Counted from the stretch's first letter, positions 1-9,406 are shown. The stretch is DNA of 59,197 bases from an uncultured Lachnospiraceae bacterium (GCA_910588295.1 CAJUQO010000013.1:1-59197), one strand, 5' to 3'. Made by a program: numbers and translations. The notes: generated by a model from the letters alone, not told the origin.

Positions 1-785
1 TCCATGAAAAGCGGACCGTCCCGCAGGATAAGTCCGACTGGATCATCTATGAGGGAGCGCATGACGCCATCATCAGCAAGGCGGACTTTGACAAGGTGCA
101 GGAGATCATCCGGCAGAGAAACACTCCGTCCAGAGGGACCCCGAACAGTTATCCCTTGAAAGGGCTTCTCAAATGTGCCAACTGTCATCGGACACTGAGC
201 CGCGTTCACAGTTCAGCCGGGTATTACTACCGATGCACCAAGAGCAGGGCGGACGAAGCCAGCGGCTGCCCAAAGGGGAAGCTGTTCTCCGAGAAAGAGA
301 TCGAGGGCATCGTGTTCCGGGCAGTCATGCAGATGCTGGCGATATGCCAGGAACGGAAAAAGCAGAAGTCCTCCCTGATGCTGACCCGTAAGGAGCGCAT
401 CGCCGCCTGCGTTGCGGAGCTTCAAAAACTGGAACAGCAGCAGGAACGGTACAGGCAGGAGAAGTTCAGGGCTTACGAGGATTACAGCGGCGGTACGCTG
501 ACAAAGGATGCCTACCTGAGACAGCGGGCGGATATTGACAGCAAACTCGCCTCCGCCAAAGCCGAGCAGGACAAACAGGAACAGCTTTTATCTGAACTGG
601 AGCATCTGGCCTTTCAGGATAAGGCGCAGGAGGATGATGTGTTCTCCTCCTTTGCCGGGGCAACGGAACTGACGGCGGAACTGGCGGGGACGTTCATCAA
701 GGAGGTGCTGGTGTCCTCTCCCACGGAGATCGAGATCGTCTGGAAGTTCCGGGATGTGTTCGATATGCAGGGTACTGGCAACTGA
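1..785 (+). CDS. Large serine recombinase, C-terminal part (gene starts left of the window)
   Basis: The reading frame is open from base 3 to the TGA at 783-785, so the gene enters from outside the window. The visible part covers the end of the recombinase domain (HDAIISKADFDKVQEI), then a zinc beta-ribbon with Cys pairs (CANC, then a Cys in YYYRC and one in GCPKG), then a long Gln/Glu/Lys-rich coiled coil and a short beta-rich tail. This is the layout of the DNA-binding half of TndX/TnpX-type large serine recombinases, which integrate and excise mobile elements through a serine-DNA intermediate. The catalytic N-terminal domain is not in view, so activity cannot be judged. A GTG at 96 is internal, not a start. 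A strong hairpin follows 25 bp after the stop, as expected at the end of an element. Confidence 0.9.
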   Translation, partial: HEKRTVPQDKSDWIIYEGAHDAIISKADFDKVQEIIRQRNTPSRGTPNSYPLKGLLKCANCHRTLSRVHSSAGYYYRCTKSRADEASGCPKGKLFSEKEIEGIVFRAVMQMLAICQERKKQKSSLMLTRKERIAACVAELQKLEQQQERYRQEKFRAYEDYSGGTLTKDAYLRQRADIDSKLASAKAEQDKQEQLLSELEHLAFQDKAQEDDVFSSFAGATELTAELAGTFIKEVLVSSPTEIEIVWKFRDVFDMQGTGN

Positions 786-810
786 TAAAGGTTTCTACTT
801 CACGATAAAG

Positions 811-861
811 CGGATGCCGGGGGCGGTCTGGAAAAGACCTGTTGGCCGCCTCTGGCATCCG
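811..861 (+). terminator. Rho-independent terminator-like hairpin after the first recombinase
   Basis: Arms 811-826 and 846-861 pair at 14 of 16 positions (CGGATGCC...GGCGG against CCGCC...GGCATCCG). A smaller stem, GGTCT/AGACC, lies in the loop. An A/T-rich stretch follows. It terminates the first recombinase and overlaps the nominal TTG start of the next frame, which argues against that start being real. Confidence 0.7.
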
Positions 862-2287
862 TAAAAAATTTCGTTCTTTATCAACACAAGGAGACTTATC
901 CAGATTCGGAAGAGAATATATAGAAGCCGGGCGATGGATCGAAAAGACCTACCCGGCTTTACATGTGCGTTTCATTTCGGTTACAGACCAGTTTGACAGC
1001 AAAACAGCCGATTTCTCAGAGAAGTCATTTGTTGTTCCAATCAAGAATTTTGTAAATGAAAGCTATTGCCGGGACATTTCCGATAAGGTGAGAAGCCACC
1101 AGAAAATCAAGCGTGAAAAAGGTGAATTTATTGGAGCCTTTGCACCATATGGATACTGTAAAGATCCGGAAAATAAGAACTGCCTTGTGATAGATGTTTA
1201 TGCAGCAGATATTGTGAAAAAAATATTTGTCTGGAAGATTGAAGGATTCAGTCTTGGTGCGATTGCAGAAAAGTTGAATGTACGTCATGTGCAGTCTCCA
1301 AAAGAATATAAGATAGCAAATGGCGAAAATTATAATGCAGGTTTTCATGGAACGGATACGCCGAAATGGTCGGCCGTGCAGATTAAAAGGATTCTGACTA
1401 ATGAAGTTTATATTGGCAATATGGTTCAGGGCAAGCAGGAACGCATCAGTTATAAGGTAAAGCAACGCCTGGATAAACCGGAATCAGAGTGGGTAAAGGT
1501 TGAAAATACACATCCGGCAATCATTAAACAGAATGATTTTGATGTGGTGCAGAAGCTGCTTCAATATGACGGCAGAGCTTCAAAAACATCAGATAGTTCC
1601 AGCTTCTTTGGAGGTTTTCTGTTTTGCGGAGACTGTGGGGTACCGATGATACGAAGAGTGAATCGGTATAAGGGGAACGAAAAGGCATTTTATATCTGTC
1701 AGACAAAAAATAAAGGCGGAGATTGCACCCGGCACAGCATTCCAGAGGAAGTACTGAAAAGGATTGTACTGAAAGAAATTCAGACTTATACAGCACTTTT
1801 TGTGGATTATGAAATAATTATGGAAGAACTTCATCAAATGGAAGTCAGCTATGATCAGGTCATTAGCTATGATACGCAAATAGCAAAACTACAGGAAGAA
1901 TACAGCAGATGCTATAGCTTGAAAATTTCTTTGAATGATGACTTGAAATCTGGAATGATTACAAAAGAGGAGTTTGATGATTTTCGGGAAACTTACGGGA
2001 AGAAGTGTGAAGAACTGGAGCAGATGATTGAACACCAGAAAAAGTTAGTAAAGCAGATGTTTGAAGGAGGAGTTTCAGCCACAATTCAATTAGAGGACTG
2101 GAAGAAATCTCAGGAGATCAAAGAACTGGATCGCACATTGCTGGCACTCACTGTAGACAAAATCTACATTTATGAAAATAAACAGATTAAGATTCGGATC
2201 CGTTATCAGGACGTGATTGAGAAAATGAAAGTTATAAAACGATTCTATGCAGCATACGAGCCAGAGTGCAGGAAAGAGGTGGGATAA
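842..2287 (+). pseudogene. 5'-truncated large serine recombinase
   Basis: The frame begins with residues unrelated to the family (translated from the terminator hairpin) and joins the recombinase fold abruptly at DLSRFGREYIEAGRW, the middle of the resolvase catalytic domain. The first roughly 90-100 residues, including the catalytic serine (YARLS in the next gene), are absent. The rest is complete: the recombinase domain with APYGYCKDPENK, the zinc ribbon (CGDCG...YICQ...C) and a C-terminal coiled coil. It abuts the next recombinase (ATG at 2288, one base after the stop) and was probably part of a three-gene recombinase operon. Without the nucleophile it should not cut DNA. The break most likely records an insertion or deletion at 862-893. 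Confidence is high for family and truncation, lower for the cause. Confidence 0.8.
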
Positions 2288-3937
2288 ATGGCAAGAACGG
2301 CGAAAAGATATGAGAAACGGACAGAGAAGAAAAGCTATCAGATTCCAGTGTACAGGGCTGCAATATATGCCAGATTATCCGTAGACACTGATGAAAGAAA
2401 ATCGGAATCCATTGAAACGCAGATAGTATTAATAAAAGAGTTCATCCAGAAACATAATGCGGAAGAACACAAAGAGTATGAGCTTGTAATCTATGATATT
2501 TATTCAGATCTTGGAAAAACCGGAACAAATTTTGAACGAGCCGGATTTGAGCGAATGATGAATGATGTTAGAGAGGGCAAGATTAATTGTATTCTGGTCA
2601 AAGATTTTTCCAGATTTGGGAGAAATTATATTGAAACAGGAAATTATCTGGAAAAGATACTTCCTTTTATGAAAGTCCGGTTTATTTCTGTATGTGACCA
2701 TTACGATTCCTTTGCACCAGATGCGAAAAATCAGGAGTTGTCCATGAATATCAAGAATCTGGTCAATGACGCATATGCCAAGGATATTTCTGAAAAAGAA
2801 CGGGCGGCAAAGCGTATTGCACAGAAAAATGGTGAGTATGTAGGATCTACAGCTCCGTATGGGTATCGCTGCAAAAAAATAGGTGGAATTTACAAGTTAA
2901 TTGTGGAACCGGAAGCTGCAAAGATAGTCTGCCGGATTTTTGAAGAATACGCTACTGGTGAGAGTATTCAGCATATTATTGATGGTTTGTTTGAAGATGG
3001 TGTGCATCGTATTTCTGATTATAACCAGTATCATCATGTGTACTGCCAAGAGGGAGAAAAGCTGCATCAGTGGGGAAATTCCTCTATTCGTGCAGTGCTG
3101 AGTCGGAATAATTATTATGGTGATCTGGTTCAGAGGAAATATGAATCCAGATTCCAGAGAGGCAAAAAATGGTGTGACATTTTAGATGAAAGTCAGTGGA
3201 TTATTACGCCAAATGCTCACGAACCGATGATCAGTCGGGAACTGTTTGAAAAGGCACAGATTCGATTAAAAGCGGCACAGGAAGCGAGGCGTACAGTAGG
3301 ATGGGAGGAAGATGAAAGAGCCTTTTACAATGTATTCTATTGCGGCGATTGTAAGCGGAAAATGTGTACAGGCAGATCAAAGGGCTGTGTGCATTACTAC
3401 TGTAATGCTGCTCAGTATCGGGATGAAAGAAAATGCAGGTATAAATCTATTTCAGAGGATAAACTTCAGAAAATTGTCCGTTCAGAACTGACAAGACAAT
3501 TTCAGCTATCAGGATTACGGAAAAAGGATATGTCAGCTATGAGTAATGCAGTATTTTCAGCGAAAATCGAAGAAATTCAAAATGAAAAGAGAATGCTGGA
3601 CCTAGACGGTGAAAGGCGCTCAGAAAAACTTGCTCAGGCATTTATGCAGTATAAAGATGGAAAACTTTCCAGAGAAACATATATGGAAATGAGAGATGAC
3701 CGGAATAATTGGAAGGAATTCTGCGAGAAACGAAAAAAGACTCAGGAGCAGAATTTACGAAGATTGCAAAAACAGCAGAAAGAAGAATCCAGGTTTTTGA
3801 GAAGTCTGCTGGAGTTGGAAGGTACGACCAGAATCAATGCGGAACTTGCAGAAGGATTGATTGAAAGCATGTATCTGTATGGTGATGGCAGACTGGAGAT
3901 CAATTTTCGGTTTAAGGGGGCGATAGAACATGAGTGA
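2288..3937 (+). CDS. Large serine recombinase (TndX/TnpX type)
   Basis: 549 residues, a normal length for the family. The N-terminal resolvase domain carries AAIYARLSVDTDERKSESIETQ with the catalytic Ser in ARLS, followed by ILVKDFSRFGRNYIETGNYLEK. The recombinase domain (STAPYGYRC) comes next, then a zinc ribbon (CGDCKRKMC...YYCN...C) and a long helical coiled coil of about residues 410-510. It would act on DNA as a tetramer, catalysing site-specific integration or excision. The start follows directly on the upstream truncated recombinase, and the stop overlaps the next recombinase by 8 bp, so the three were translated from one message. Tandem sets of recombinases like this are common at one end of Clostridia conjugative or mobilisable elements. 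Which of the intact pair is the main enzyme cannot be told. Confidence 0.93.
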   Translation: MARTAKRYEKRTEKKSYQIPVYRAAIYARLSVDTDERKSESIETQIVLIKEFIQKHNAEEHKEYELVIYDIYSDLGKTGTNFERAGFERMMNDVREGKINCILVKDFSRFGRNYIETGNYLEKILPFMKVRFISVCDHYDSFAPDAKNQELSMNIKNLVNDAYAKDISEKERAAKRIAQKNGEYVGSTAPYGYRCKKIGGIYKLIVEPEAAKIVCRIFEEYATGESIQHIIDGLFEDGVHRISDYNQYHHVYCQEGEKLHQWGNSSIRAVLSRNNYYGDLVQRKYESRFQRGKKWCDILDESQWIITPNAHEPMISRELFEKAQIRLKAAQEARRTVGWEEDERAFYNVFYCGDCKRKMCTGRSKGCVHYYCNAAQYRDERKCRYKSISEDKLQKIVRSELTRQFQLSGLRKKDMSAMSNAVFSAKIEEIQNEKRMLDLDGERRSEKLAQAFMQYKDGKLSRETYMEMRDDRNNWKEFCEKRKKTQEQNLRRLQKQQKEESRFLRSLLELEGTTRINAELAEGLIESMYLYGDGRLEINFRFKGAIEHE

Positions 3938-5492
3938 TCAGAAATTGATTATAGGGTATTACCGTCTTTCTATGGAAGATGCTTCTGAAGGAGAAAGCAA
4001 CAGTATCATCAATCAAAGAAAGCTGGTGAAGGACTATATTTCAAATATTCCGGAGCTTGCGGCTATGTCGTTTCAGGAGTTTTATGATGACGGATATTCC
4101 GGCTCCAGTATGGAGCGTCCGGCAATCAAGCAGGTGTTGGAACTTGCCAGAGAGAATAAGGTACAGTGCATTGTGGTAAAAGACTTCTCTCGTTTTGCCA
4201 GAAATTATATCGAAATGGGAACTTATCTGGAGCAGATTTTTCCATTTCTGGGTGTCCGCTTCATATCCATTTCAGACCATTATGATTCTAAGGACTACCG
4301 GGGAAAGAGTTCCGATATAGAAGTACAGTTTAAAGGTTTGATTGCAGATTTTTATGTAAAAGATCAGTCAGTCAAAGTGAAAGCTGCGGTCAGTACCAAG
4401 AGAGAAAAGAGGGAGTATTGCTGCGGTTCTGCACCATATGGTTATCGGATAAATCCTGAGAATAAGAAAGAATTGCTGATTGTAGAAGACGAAGCAGAAG
4501 TTATTCACAGAATATTTGAGCTGACCAATCAGCGATATTCTAAGATGGATATTTGCCGATTATTCAATGAAGAAGGAGTACTCACGCCATTGCAGTCTAT
4601 GAGCAGACGGCAGAAGTCAGATAGTAAGAAAGCATCATCAAAGGGATTGCAGTGGACGAATGACATGATACGGAAGATTTTGAATGACAGGAATTATATC
4701 GGCTGTATGGTCTATGGAAAGACGATGATTCCAGATCCTGGCACAGGAAAAAAAGTACCTGTGCCGAGAAATCAATGGAAAGTGTTGGAGAAGCACCATG
4801 AGCCGATTGTGTCGAAAGAAACTTTTGAAAAGGTACAATCCTTGCAGATCAGGCATACCAGAAAAAGTAAGTTTGACAGGGAAACTACTTTATTAAGTGG
4901 TTATGTGAAATGTGGAACGTGCCGAAGAAATCTGACGACAAGCAATAAGTTGCATGGTCATATCCTGTATAGCTGTGCTTACAGTCAGGGAAAAGAAGAT
5001 ACAGGCTGCTTTGCCGGAAAAGCAGACGATAAAATGCTGGAGCATATCGTGCTGAATGAAATAAAGGCATACTTACGGCAGAACATCACTCGAGATCAGA
5101 TGCAGCAGTCTATGAGAGAACAGCATGAGGATAATATCAAAGCATATAAAGTTGAGAGTGTGGATTGTGAGAAGCGTCAGGAACAGATAAAGATTCAGAA
5201 TCGTCAGAATTATGAGAAGTACCATGAAGGGCAGATGGATCAGAAACAGTTTATGGAAGCCAAGAGGCAGTTGGAAGAAGAAAGAGAACGCCTGCAGAGA
5301 CGAGCACAGGAACTGGAAGAACTGATCAGTGGTGAGAAAGAAATTCTGATGAAGAAGAATGTTCCGGTGGAGCAGATGATGGAGTATTTAGGTTATGAGA
5401 AGCTGACGCCAGAGATGCTGGAGAGGTATGTGCAGGAAATATATGTGCATGATAGTGGACGAGTGGAAGTGGAGTGGAAAGCACTTGCTTGA
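3930..5492 (+). CDS. Large serine recombinase (TndX/TnpX type)
   Basis: 520 residues with the full architecture. The N-terminus IIGYYRLSMEDASEGESNS has the catalytic Ser in YRLS, then VVKDFSRFARNYIEMGTYLEQ, the recombinase domain (SAPYGYRINPENKK), a zinc ribbon (CGTCRRNL...YSCAY...GC) and a C-terminal coiled coil rich in Glu/Gln/Arg. The ATG lies inside the end of the upstream recombinase (8-bp overlap), implying translational coupling. It is the last gene of the recombinase set, and four related short repeats start directly after its stop codon. That is a plausible position for recombinase binding or crossover sites. Confidence 0.93.
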   Translation: MSDQKLIIGYYRLSMEDASEGESNSIINQRKLVKDYISNIPELAAMSFQEFYDDGYSGSSMERPAIKQVLELARENKVQCIVVKDFSRFARNYIEMGTYLEQIFPFLGVRFISISDHYDSKDYRGKSSDIEVQFKGLIADFYVKDQSVKVKAAVSTKREKREYCCGSAPYGYRINPENKKELLIVEDEAEVIHRIFELTNQRYSKMDICRLFNEEGVLTPLQSMSRRQKSDSKKASSKGLQWTNDMIRKILNDRNYIGCMVYGKTMIPDPGTGKKVPVPRNQWKVLEKHHEPIVSKETFEKVQSLQIRHTRKSKFDRETTLLSGYVKCGTCRRNLTTSNKLHGHILYSCAYSQGKEDTGCFAGKADDKMLEHIVLNEIKAYLRQNITRDQMQQSMREQHEDNIKAYKVESVDCEKRQEQIKIQNRQNYEKYHEGQMDQKQFMEAKRQLEEERERLQRRAQELEELISGEKEILMKKNVPVEQMMEYLGYEKLTPEMLERYVQEIYVHDSGRVEVEWKALA

Positions 5493-5662
5493 TTTTGTAG
5501 CAATAATGTAACGTCTGCTACTCTGGAATTTGTAGCAATGACGTCACATCCTCCCTTCTGGTTTTGTAGCAATAATATAACGTCTTCCGTTCCCAAACAA
5601 CGATTTTATGGGAAAAATCGAAGGCAAGTAAGTCAAAAAGTTTGTAGCAATGACTTGACATC
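5493..5662 (+). repeat. Four alternating short direct repeats after the recombinases
   Basis: Copies begin at 5493, 5529, 5562 and 5641. All share TTTGTAGCAAT. Copies 1 and 3 continue AATRTAACGTC; copies 2 and 4 continue GACKTSACATC. Spacing is about 35, 34 and 78 bp, so this is not a CRISPR array. They fill the gap between the recombinase stop and the defence-like operon. They could be recombinase sites, regulator sites or remnants of repeated insertion. The fourth copy is also part of the longer repeat at 5634-5695. Confidence 0.75.
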
Positions 5663-5695
5663 CTCGGGGGTGTTGTGCGTGAGGGATAGTCTGCC
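5634..5695 (+). repeat. Left copy of a ~65-bp imperfect direct repeat flanking the four-gene cassette
   Basis: Starts CAAAAAGTTTGTAGCAAT, passes through TTGACAT and ends GAGGGATAGTCTGCC. The copy at 11111-11179 has the same blocks in the same order and orientation, with scattered substitutions and a few small gaps. The best-matching end is 20 of 23 identical. The pair brackets exactly the four genes at 5826-11035. Confidence 0.75.
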
Positions 5696-5766
5696 AGTAT
5701 GAGATAAATAATTCATCGTTGTGTAAAATAATGAGTTTTCACAGGATGATTTTTCTGGCTTAAAAG

Positions 5767-5795
5767 TTGTAGAAATGCTCATAGTTTGATACAAT
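5767..5795 (+). promoter_or_regulatory. Candidate promoter of the four-gene cassette
   Basis: TTGTAG at 5767-5772 and TACAAT at 5790-5795 are separated by 17 bp, about 30 bp upstream of the ATG at 5826. The -10 box is good (5/6) and the -35 box moderate (4/6). The site lies downstream of the left direct repeat, so the cassette would carry its own promoter. Confidence 0.45.
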
Positions 5796-5825
5796 AACAA
5801 TATTATGGATGCCAAAGGAGTTTCT

Positions 5826-8159
5826 ATGAGAAAACGAGTCAGGGAGATCGGGTTTGACGTAGATGCTTATACTGCCAGATTGATCGGCCGGGAGAATGTT
5901 TCAAAACTAGAGGGTGCGGTGTTTGAGATAGTGAAAAACGCCTATGATGCGGATGCAAGTGTATGCTGTCTGTATTACTCCAACACAGAGGATCGTATCT
6001 ATGTTTTGGATAACGGCAGTGGAATGAAGGAAGAGGTATTGCGTGCTCATTGGATGACAATTGGAAATTCATCCAAAAAGAGTTCTTATATTACAAAAAA
6101 TGGAAGAATTCAGACCGGAGCAAAGGGAATTGGCCGGTTTGCTTTGGATCGCATGTCCGATCAATGTGATATGTTGACGATTTCAGACGAAGGAAGTCTG
6201 GAATGGATCGTGGACTGGAGGGACTTTGATGGAAGTAAACGAATATCAGAGGTAAAGGCAAGAGTTTATGATACGGATATTCGTTTGCTGGAGCATGTAG
6301 GAATTGAAAGATGGAAAAACAGGGCAGTGGCAGCAGAAATAGAGAAATGTAATTTTGAGGGAACCGGAACAGCATTTTGCCTTGATCATCTTCATGATGT
6401 CTGGAATGAAAAGACAATGAACAGTCTTAGAAATCATTTGGAGAATTTGTTGCCTCCGGATGTGACGCAGAAGTTTTGCATCTGGTTTTTTGATGATTCA
6501 ACCAGTGTAGAAGATGCCTTGATAACCAGTGCAAATGTGGAGTCCTATGACTATCGGATTGATTTCCAGGTTACCGCTGATTTGGTGGACGTTCAGATCA
6601 CACGGAATGAATTCGATTTTCGCGGAGAGGAACAGGTGGTATATACAGAGGCAGGATTTGATGAGCTTGAGCAGGCCTATCTGCAGGGGAAAAAGAAGGA
6701 AGAGTCTTTTACCATTGAAGAAATAGGAGAGAAAGAGAACTTTATCGGGGACTTTGAGGGCGTATTATATTTTTATAAAATAAGTGCGAACAAAAAGGAT
6801 CAGGAAAGATTTTATTATAAAGATATTACAGGCCGGGCAAACCTTGCCAAAAGATTTGGTGGGATCAAGCTGTATCGTGATCAATTTCGTGTGCGCCCTT
6901 ACGGTGAGTATGGTGATAATGATTTTGACTGGTTAGAACTTTCAGCCAGGAGGAATCGTTCTCCGGCAGGTCTTGGAAAGAAAACGGGAAATTGGCGTGT
7001 CGGATCAGAACAGATGCTGGGAATGGTGTCAATATCCAGAGAAAATTCAAACCTGGAGGACGCAGCAAATCGTAACGGTATTCAGGAGGGGATCGGTTTC
7101 TCACAGCTGAAAAGGATTCTGTTATTTGTGATTGCAGAGTTTGAACGGGATCGGCAGTTTGTAGGTCGTAAGCTTGCGAGATATGCGGATAAAAAGGATC
7201 AATTGGCGGCTGAATTGGAAAAAATGCGTCAACTTGCGGAAGAACGGAAAAAATGGGAAGCAGAACAGTCAGCCAGGCAACAGCCGGAAAAAGTAAAAGA
7301 CGCGGAGGAGCGGCCATTAAAAGCGAGTTTGCCGCCTTCTGCCAATCCGGAAAATGTTATGAATTTGGTGGCAAATATGGAGCAGAAGCAGGAGGAGGAA
7401 CTGGAAGAACTGCGAAATGAGAATAAAATGCTTCAGACATTAGCCACGACAGGGATTATTACCAACATGTTCATGCATGAAATTCGAACATCTACCAATA
7501 ATATTGGTCTTGAATTAAACGCAGCCTATGAAGCTATAGAATATGATAATGATGTGGAGTATGCGTTACAGAATATCTTGCGTGCGATTAGAGTTAAAAA
7601 AAATTTTGCTTCATGGTTTGGCATCACCATTGAATCTATCAAAAAGGATAAACGAAAGAGAAAAAAACATAATATTCAAATCATGCTGGAACAGTATATG
7701 AACACGTGGAATGATATTCTGGATAAAAGCGGAACTATTTTTACTTATAAGTGTGACGCGGATATAGAACTTTGGTGTTTTGAATTTGATATTGAGAATA
7801 TTATTAGTAATCTGATTGCTAACAGTCTGGCGTCTTTTGATAGGGAAATGGACAGAAAGCTGGAAAAACGAGAGATTAGATTGAATATATTCAAACATGA
7901 AAGCGGATTATGTATGGATTATCAGGATAGTGGCTGGGGGCTGATTGCCAAATATAAAAAGCGGCCGGAGTTGATTTTGGAACCCTTTGAGAGTGGTCAT
8001 CATTTTGACGGAGCAGATGAAGAAGATGGGACTGGGATGGGAATGTGGATCGTAAACCGTACCATATCCGAGTATAATGGAAGCATTGATTTGAGTGAAA
8101 ATCAAAGAGCAGAAACAGGATTTTATGTAAAAATCATATTAGGAGGCCGGAATGTATAA
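5826..8159 (+). CDS. Dual-GHKL ATPase / histidine-kinase-like sensor of a defence-type operon
   Basis: 777 residues from the ATG at 5826, chosen because AAAGGAG sits at 5814-5820; an in-frame ATG at 5805 has no such site. The N-terminal third is a MutL/Hsp90/MORC-like GHKL ATPase: E34-IVKN38-AYDADA, DNGSGM at 62-67, GAKGIGR at 98-104. A charged coiled coil (about 455-540) leads to a second module resembling a sensor kinase: FMHEIR with candidate phospho-His551, an N-box (ENIISNLIANSL), DSGWGL, and DGTGMGMWIVN near 734. No membrane segment is present, so it should be cytoplasmic. It overlaps the receiver gene by 8 bp. GHKL ATPases of this broad class are known in restriction-modification neighbourhoods. 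Joining a MORC-like ATPase and a kinase-like ATPase in one protein suggests sensing of DNA or phage state plus phosphorelay. This role is inference. Confidence 0.82.
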   Translation: MRKRVREIGFDVDAYTARLIGRENVSKLEGAVFEIVKNAYDADASVCCLYYSNTEDRIYVLDNGSGMKEEVLRAHWMTIGNSSKKSSYITKNGRIQTGAKGIGRFALDRMSDQCDMLTISDEGSLEWIVDWRDFDGSKRISEVKARVYDTDIRLLEHVGIERWKNRAVAAEIEKCNFEGTGTAFCLDHLHDVWNEKTMNSLRNHLENLLPPDVTQKFCIWFFDDSTSVEDALITSANVESYDYRIDFQVTADLVDVQITRNEFDFRGEEQVVYTEAGFDELEQAYLQGKKKEESFTIEEIGEKENFIGDFEGVLYFYKISANKKDQERFYYKDITGRANLAKRFGGIKLYRDQFRVRPYGEYGDNDFDWLELSARRNRSPAGLGKKTGNWRVGSEQMLGMVSISRENSNLEDAANRNGIQEGIGFSQLKRILLFVIAEFERDRQFVGRKLARYADKKDQLAAELEKMRQLAEERKKWEAEQSARQQPEKVKDAEERPLKASLPPSANPENVMNLVANMEQKQEEELEELRNENKMLQTLATTGIITNMFMHEIRTSTNNIGLELNAAYEAIEYDNDVEYALQNILRAIRVKKNFASWFGITIESIKKDKRKRKKHNIQIMLEQYMNTWNDILDKSGTIFTYKCDADIELWCFEFDIENIISNLIANSLASFDREMDRKLEKREIRLNIFKHESGLCMDYQDSGWGLIAKYKKRPELILEPFESGHHFDGADEEDGTGMGMWIVNRTISEYNGSIDLSENQRAETGFYVKIILGGRNV

Positions 8160-8796
8160 AGTTGGATATATTGATGATGAACCAACACAATTTGAAAATT
8201 ATAAGAGATCATTGCGTCGGCGGTGTAAGGAACTGGATTTGGTGCTAATAGATGATTGCGAAAGTAAACAGGATATGTTGGATAAAATTTATGAGAAGCA
8301 AATTGATGTACTGCTAATTGACTATAAAATGGTAAAGAATTATGGATTTAACGGAACTACATTGATTCATTATATTAATGATTCTATGCGTGATATCCAG
8401 TGCTTTATTATGACCGCTGTGGATACGGAGCAGATTACAGACGGACTTGTAGCCGAGAGGGACAAATACTCCAAAAGTGTTTTTGATACGGAGGGAGCAG
8501 ATCCGGAAAAAGAGGCAGAATTAAATGCTTTTATCCAGATTTTGTTGGAGAGTGCAAAAGTATTTCAGGTTCGCCGAGAGCAGAAATTAGGGCGGTACAG
8601 AGAATTGTTAGACAAAAAACTTCATGGAGAGTTAGGGGCAGATGAGGAAGAATTTCTGGAGTTGTATAAGGTTCTGTCGTCTTATGGATTAGTAGAAAAA
8701 TTGCCTAAAAATATGCTGGATTCAAAATTTGAGGAGCGATTACAGCGGATACTGGAATTGGGAAGTGCGATCATTGCGGAACATAAGACAGAATAG
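8152..8796 (+). CDS. Receiver-domain response regulator without DNA-binding output
   Basis: 214 residues. The receiver signature is clear: acidic pocket D8-D9-E10, phosphoacceptor D57 in LLIDYKM, and a Thr in FIMTAVD. The remaining ~80 residues are helical and charged and show no helix-turn-helix, LytTR or enzymatic motif. The start overlaps the end of the kinase-like gene (ATGTATAA, 8 bp), a standard sign of tight coupling to its partner. The natural reading is that the upstream protein phosphorylates D57 and that the C-terminal helices contact another protein of the operon, perhaps the nuclease or methyltransferase. The downstream HNH gene begins 25 bp later. The output target is not visible in the sequence. 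Confidence 0.85.
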   Translation: MYKVGYIDDEPTQFENYKRSLRRRCKELDLVLIDDCESKQDMLDKIYEKQIDVLLIDYKMVKNYGFNGTTLIHYINDSMRDIQCFIMTAVDTEQITDGLVAERDKYSKSVFDTEGADPEKEAELNAFIQILLESAKVFQVRREQKLGRYRELLDKKLHGELGADEEEFLELYKVLSSYGLVEKLPKNMLDSKFEERLQRILELGSAIIAEHKTE

Positions 8797-8821
8797 CCAA
8801 TAATAGACAAAGGAGAGTATA

Positions 8822-9406
8822 TTGAGGGTACACGGTGATAAAATAATTCGGAGGAGGAAAGGCATCTCGGAATTAAAAAAGTATCAGGATGGCAGAGAAC
8901 TGTTGGAGCAGGATTTTTATTATCTCTGTGGTTATTGTGGAAAAGACGGAAATATGTTGCATCAAAAATTTCATTTGGATCATTTTGTTCCGAAGAGTTT
9001 AGATAAAAGCCGGGAAAATGACTATTATAACTTGGTTTTAGCCTGTCCAAAATGTAACTTGTCTAAGTCAGATAAATGGCCGACAGGGGATGTTACGCAA
9101 CCGCATAATGAGAAAGATGGATTTGTGGATCCGGCGGTTCCGGAATTTGACGAGCATTTGGAGCGGAATGAGAAAGGATATGTGGTTGGGAAAACACCTG
9201 TTGGAAATAGTATGTGTAATATGCTGCATCTGGATATCAGAAGAACAGACATCTACTGGAAGGCGGCTCAATTAAAGAGGCAGCTCAAAGAATTGGAGAA
9301 ACTATTTCAGGAAGGAAAATTGACAGAGCGGCAAAAAGATATTTATATTGAGACTAATATGATTTTTAATGAATACATAGACCAGGCATTTATAAAGGGT
9401 GAATAA
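8822..9406 (+). CDS. HNH endonuclease
   Basis: 194 residues from a TTG start, preceded by AAAGGAG at 8809-8815 at good spacing; no ATG in frame fits. The HNH nuclease core is textbook: zinc ligands C36/C39 (CGYCG), HLDH at 51-54 with the general-base His and metal-binding Asp, N70, and a second zinc pair C75/C78 (CPKCNLSKSDKW). The C-terminal half is helical and unrecognised. Enzymes of this type cut DNA with a single metal ion. Between a receiver protein and a DNA methyltransferase, it is the probable effector of a restriction-like system. The stop codon is directly followed by the methyltransferase ATG. Confidence 0.9.
   Translation: MRVHGDKIIRRRKGISELKKYQDGRELLEQDFYYLCGYCGKDGNMLHQKFHLDHFVPKSLDKSRENDYYNLVLACPKCNLSKSDKWPTGDVTQPHNEKDGFVDPAVPEFDEHLERNEKGYVVGKTPVGNSMCNMLHLDIRRTDIYWKAAQLKRQLKELEKLFQEGKLTERQKDIYIETNMIFNEYIDQAFIKGE

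Noticed and set aside
842..900. TTG at 842 as a true start of a short recombinase
   Set aside because: It lies in a terminator hairpin, has no ribosome site, and the first residues do not match the family.
5493..5662. Repeats resembling a short CRISPR array
   Set aside because: Units are about 22 bp in two versions, spacing is irregular (35, 34, 78 bp) and no cas gene is nearby.
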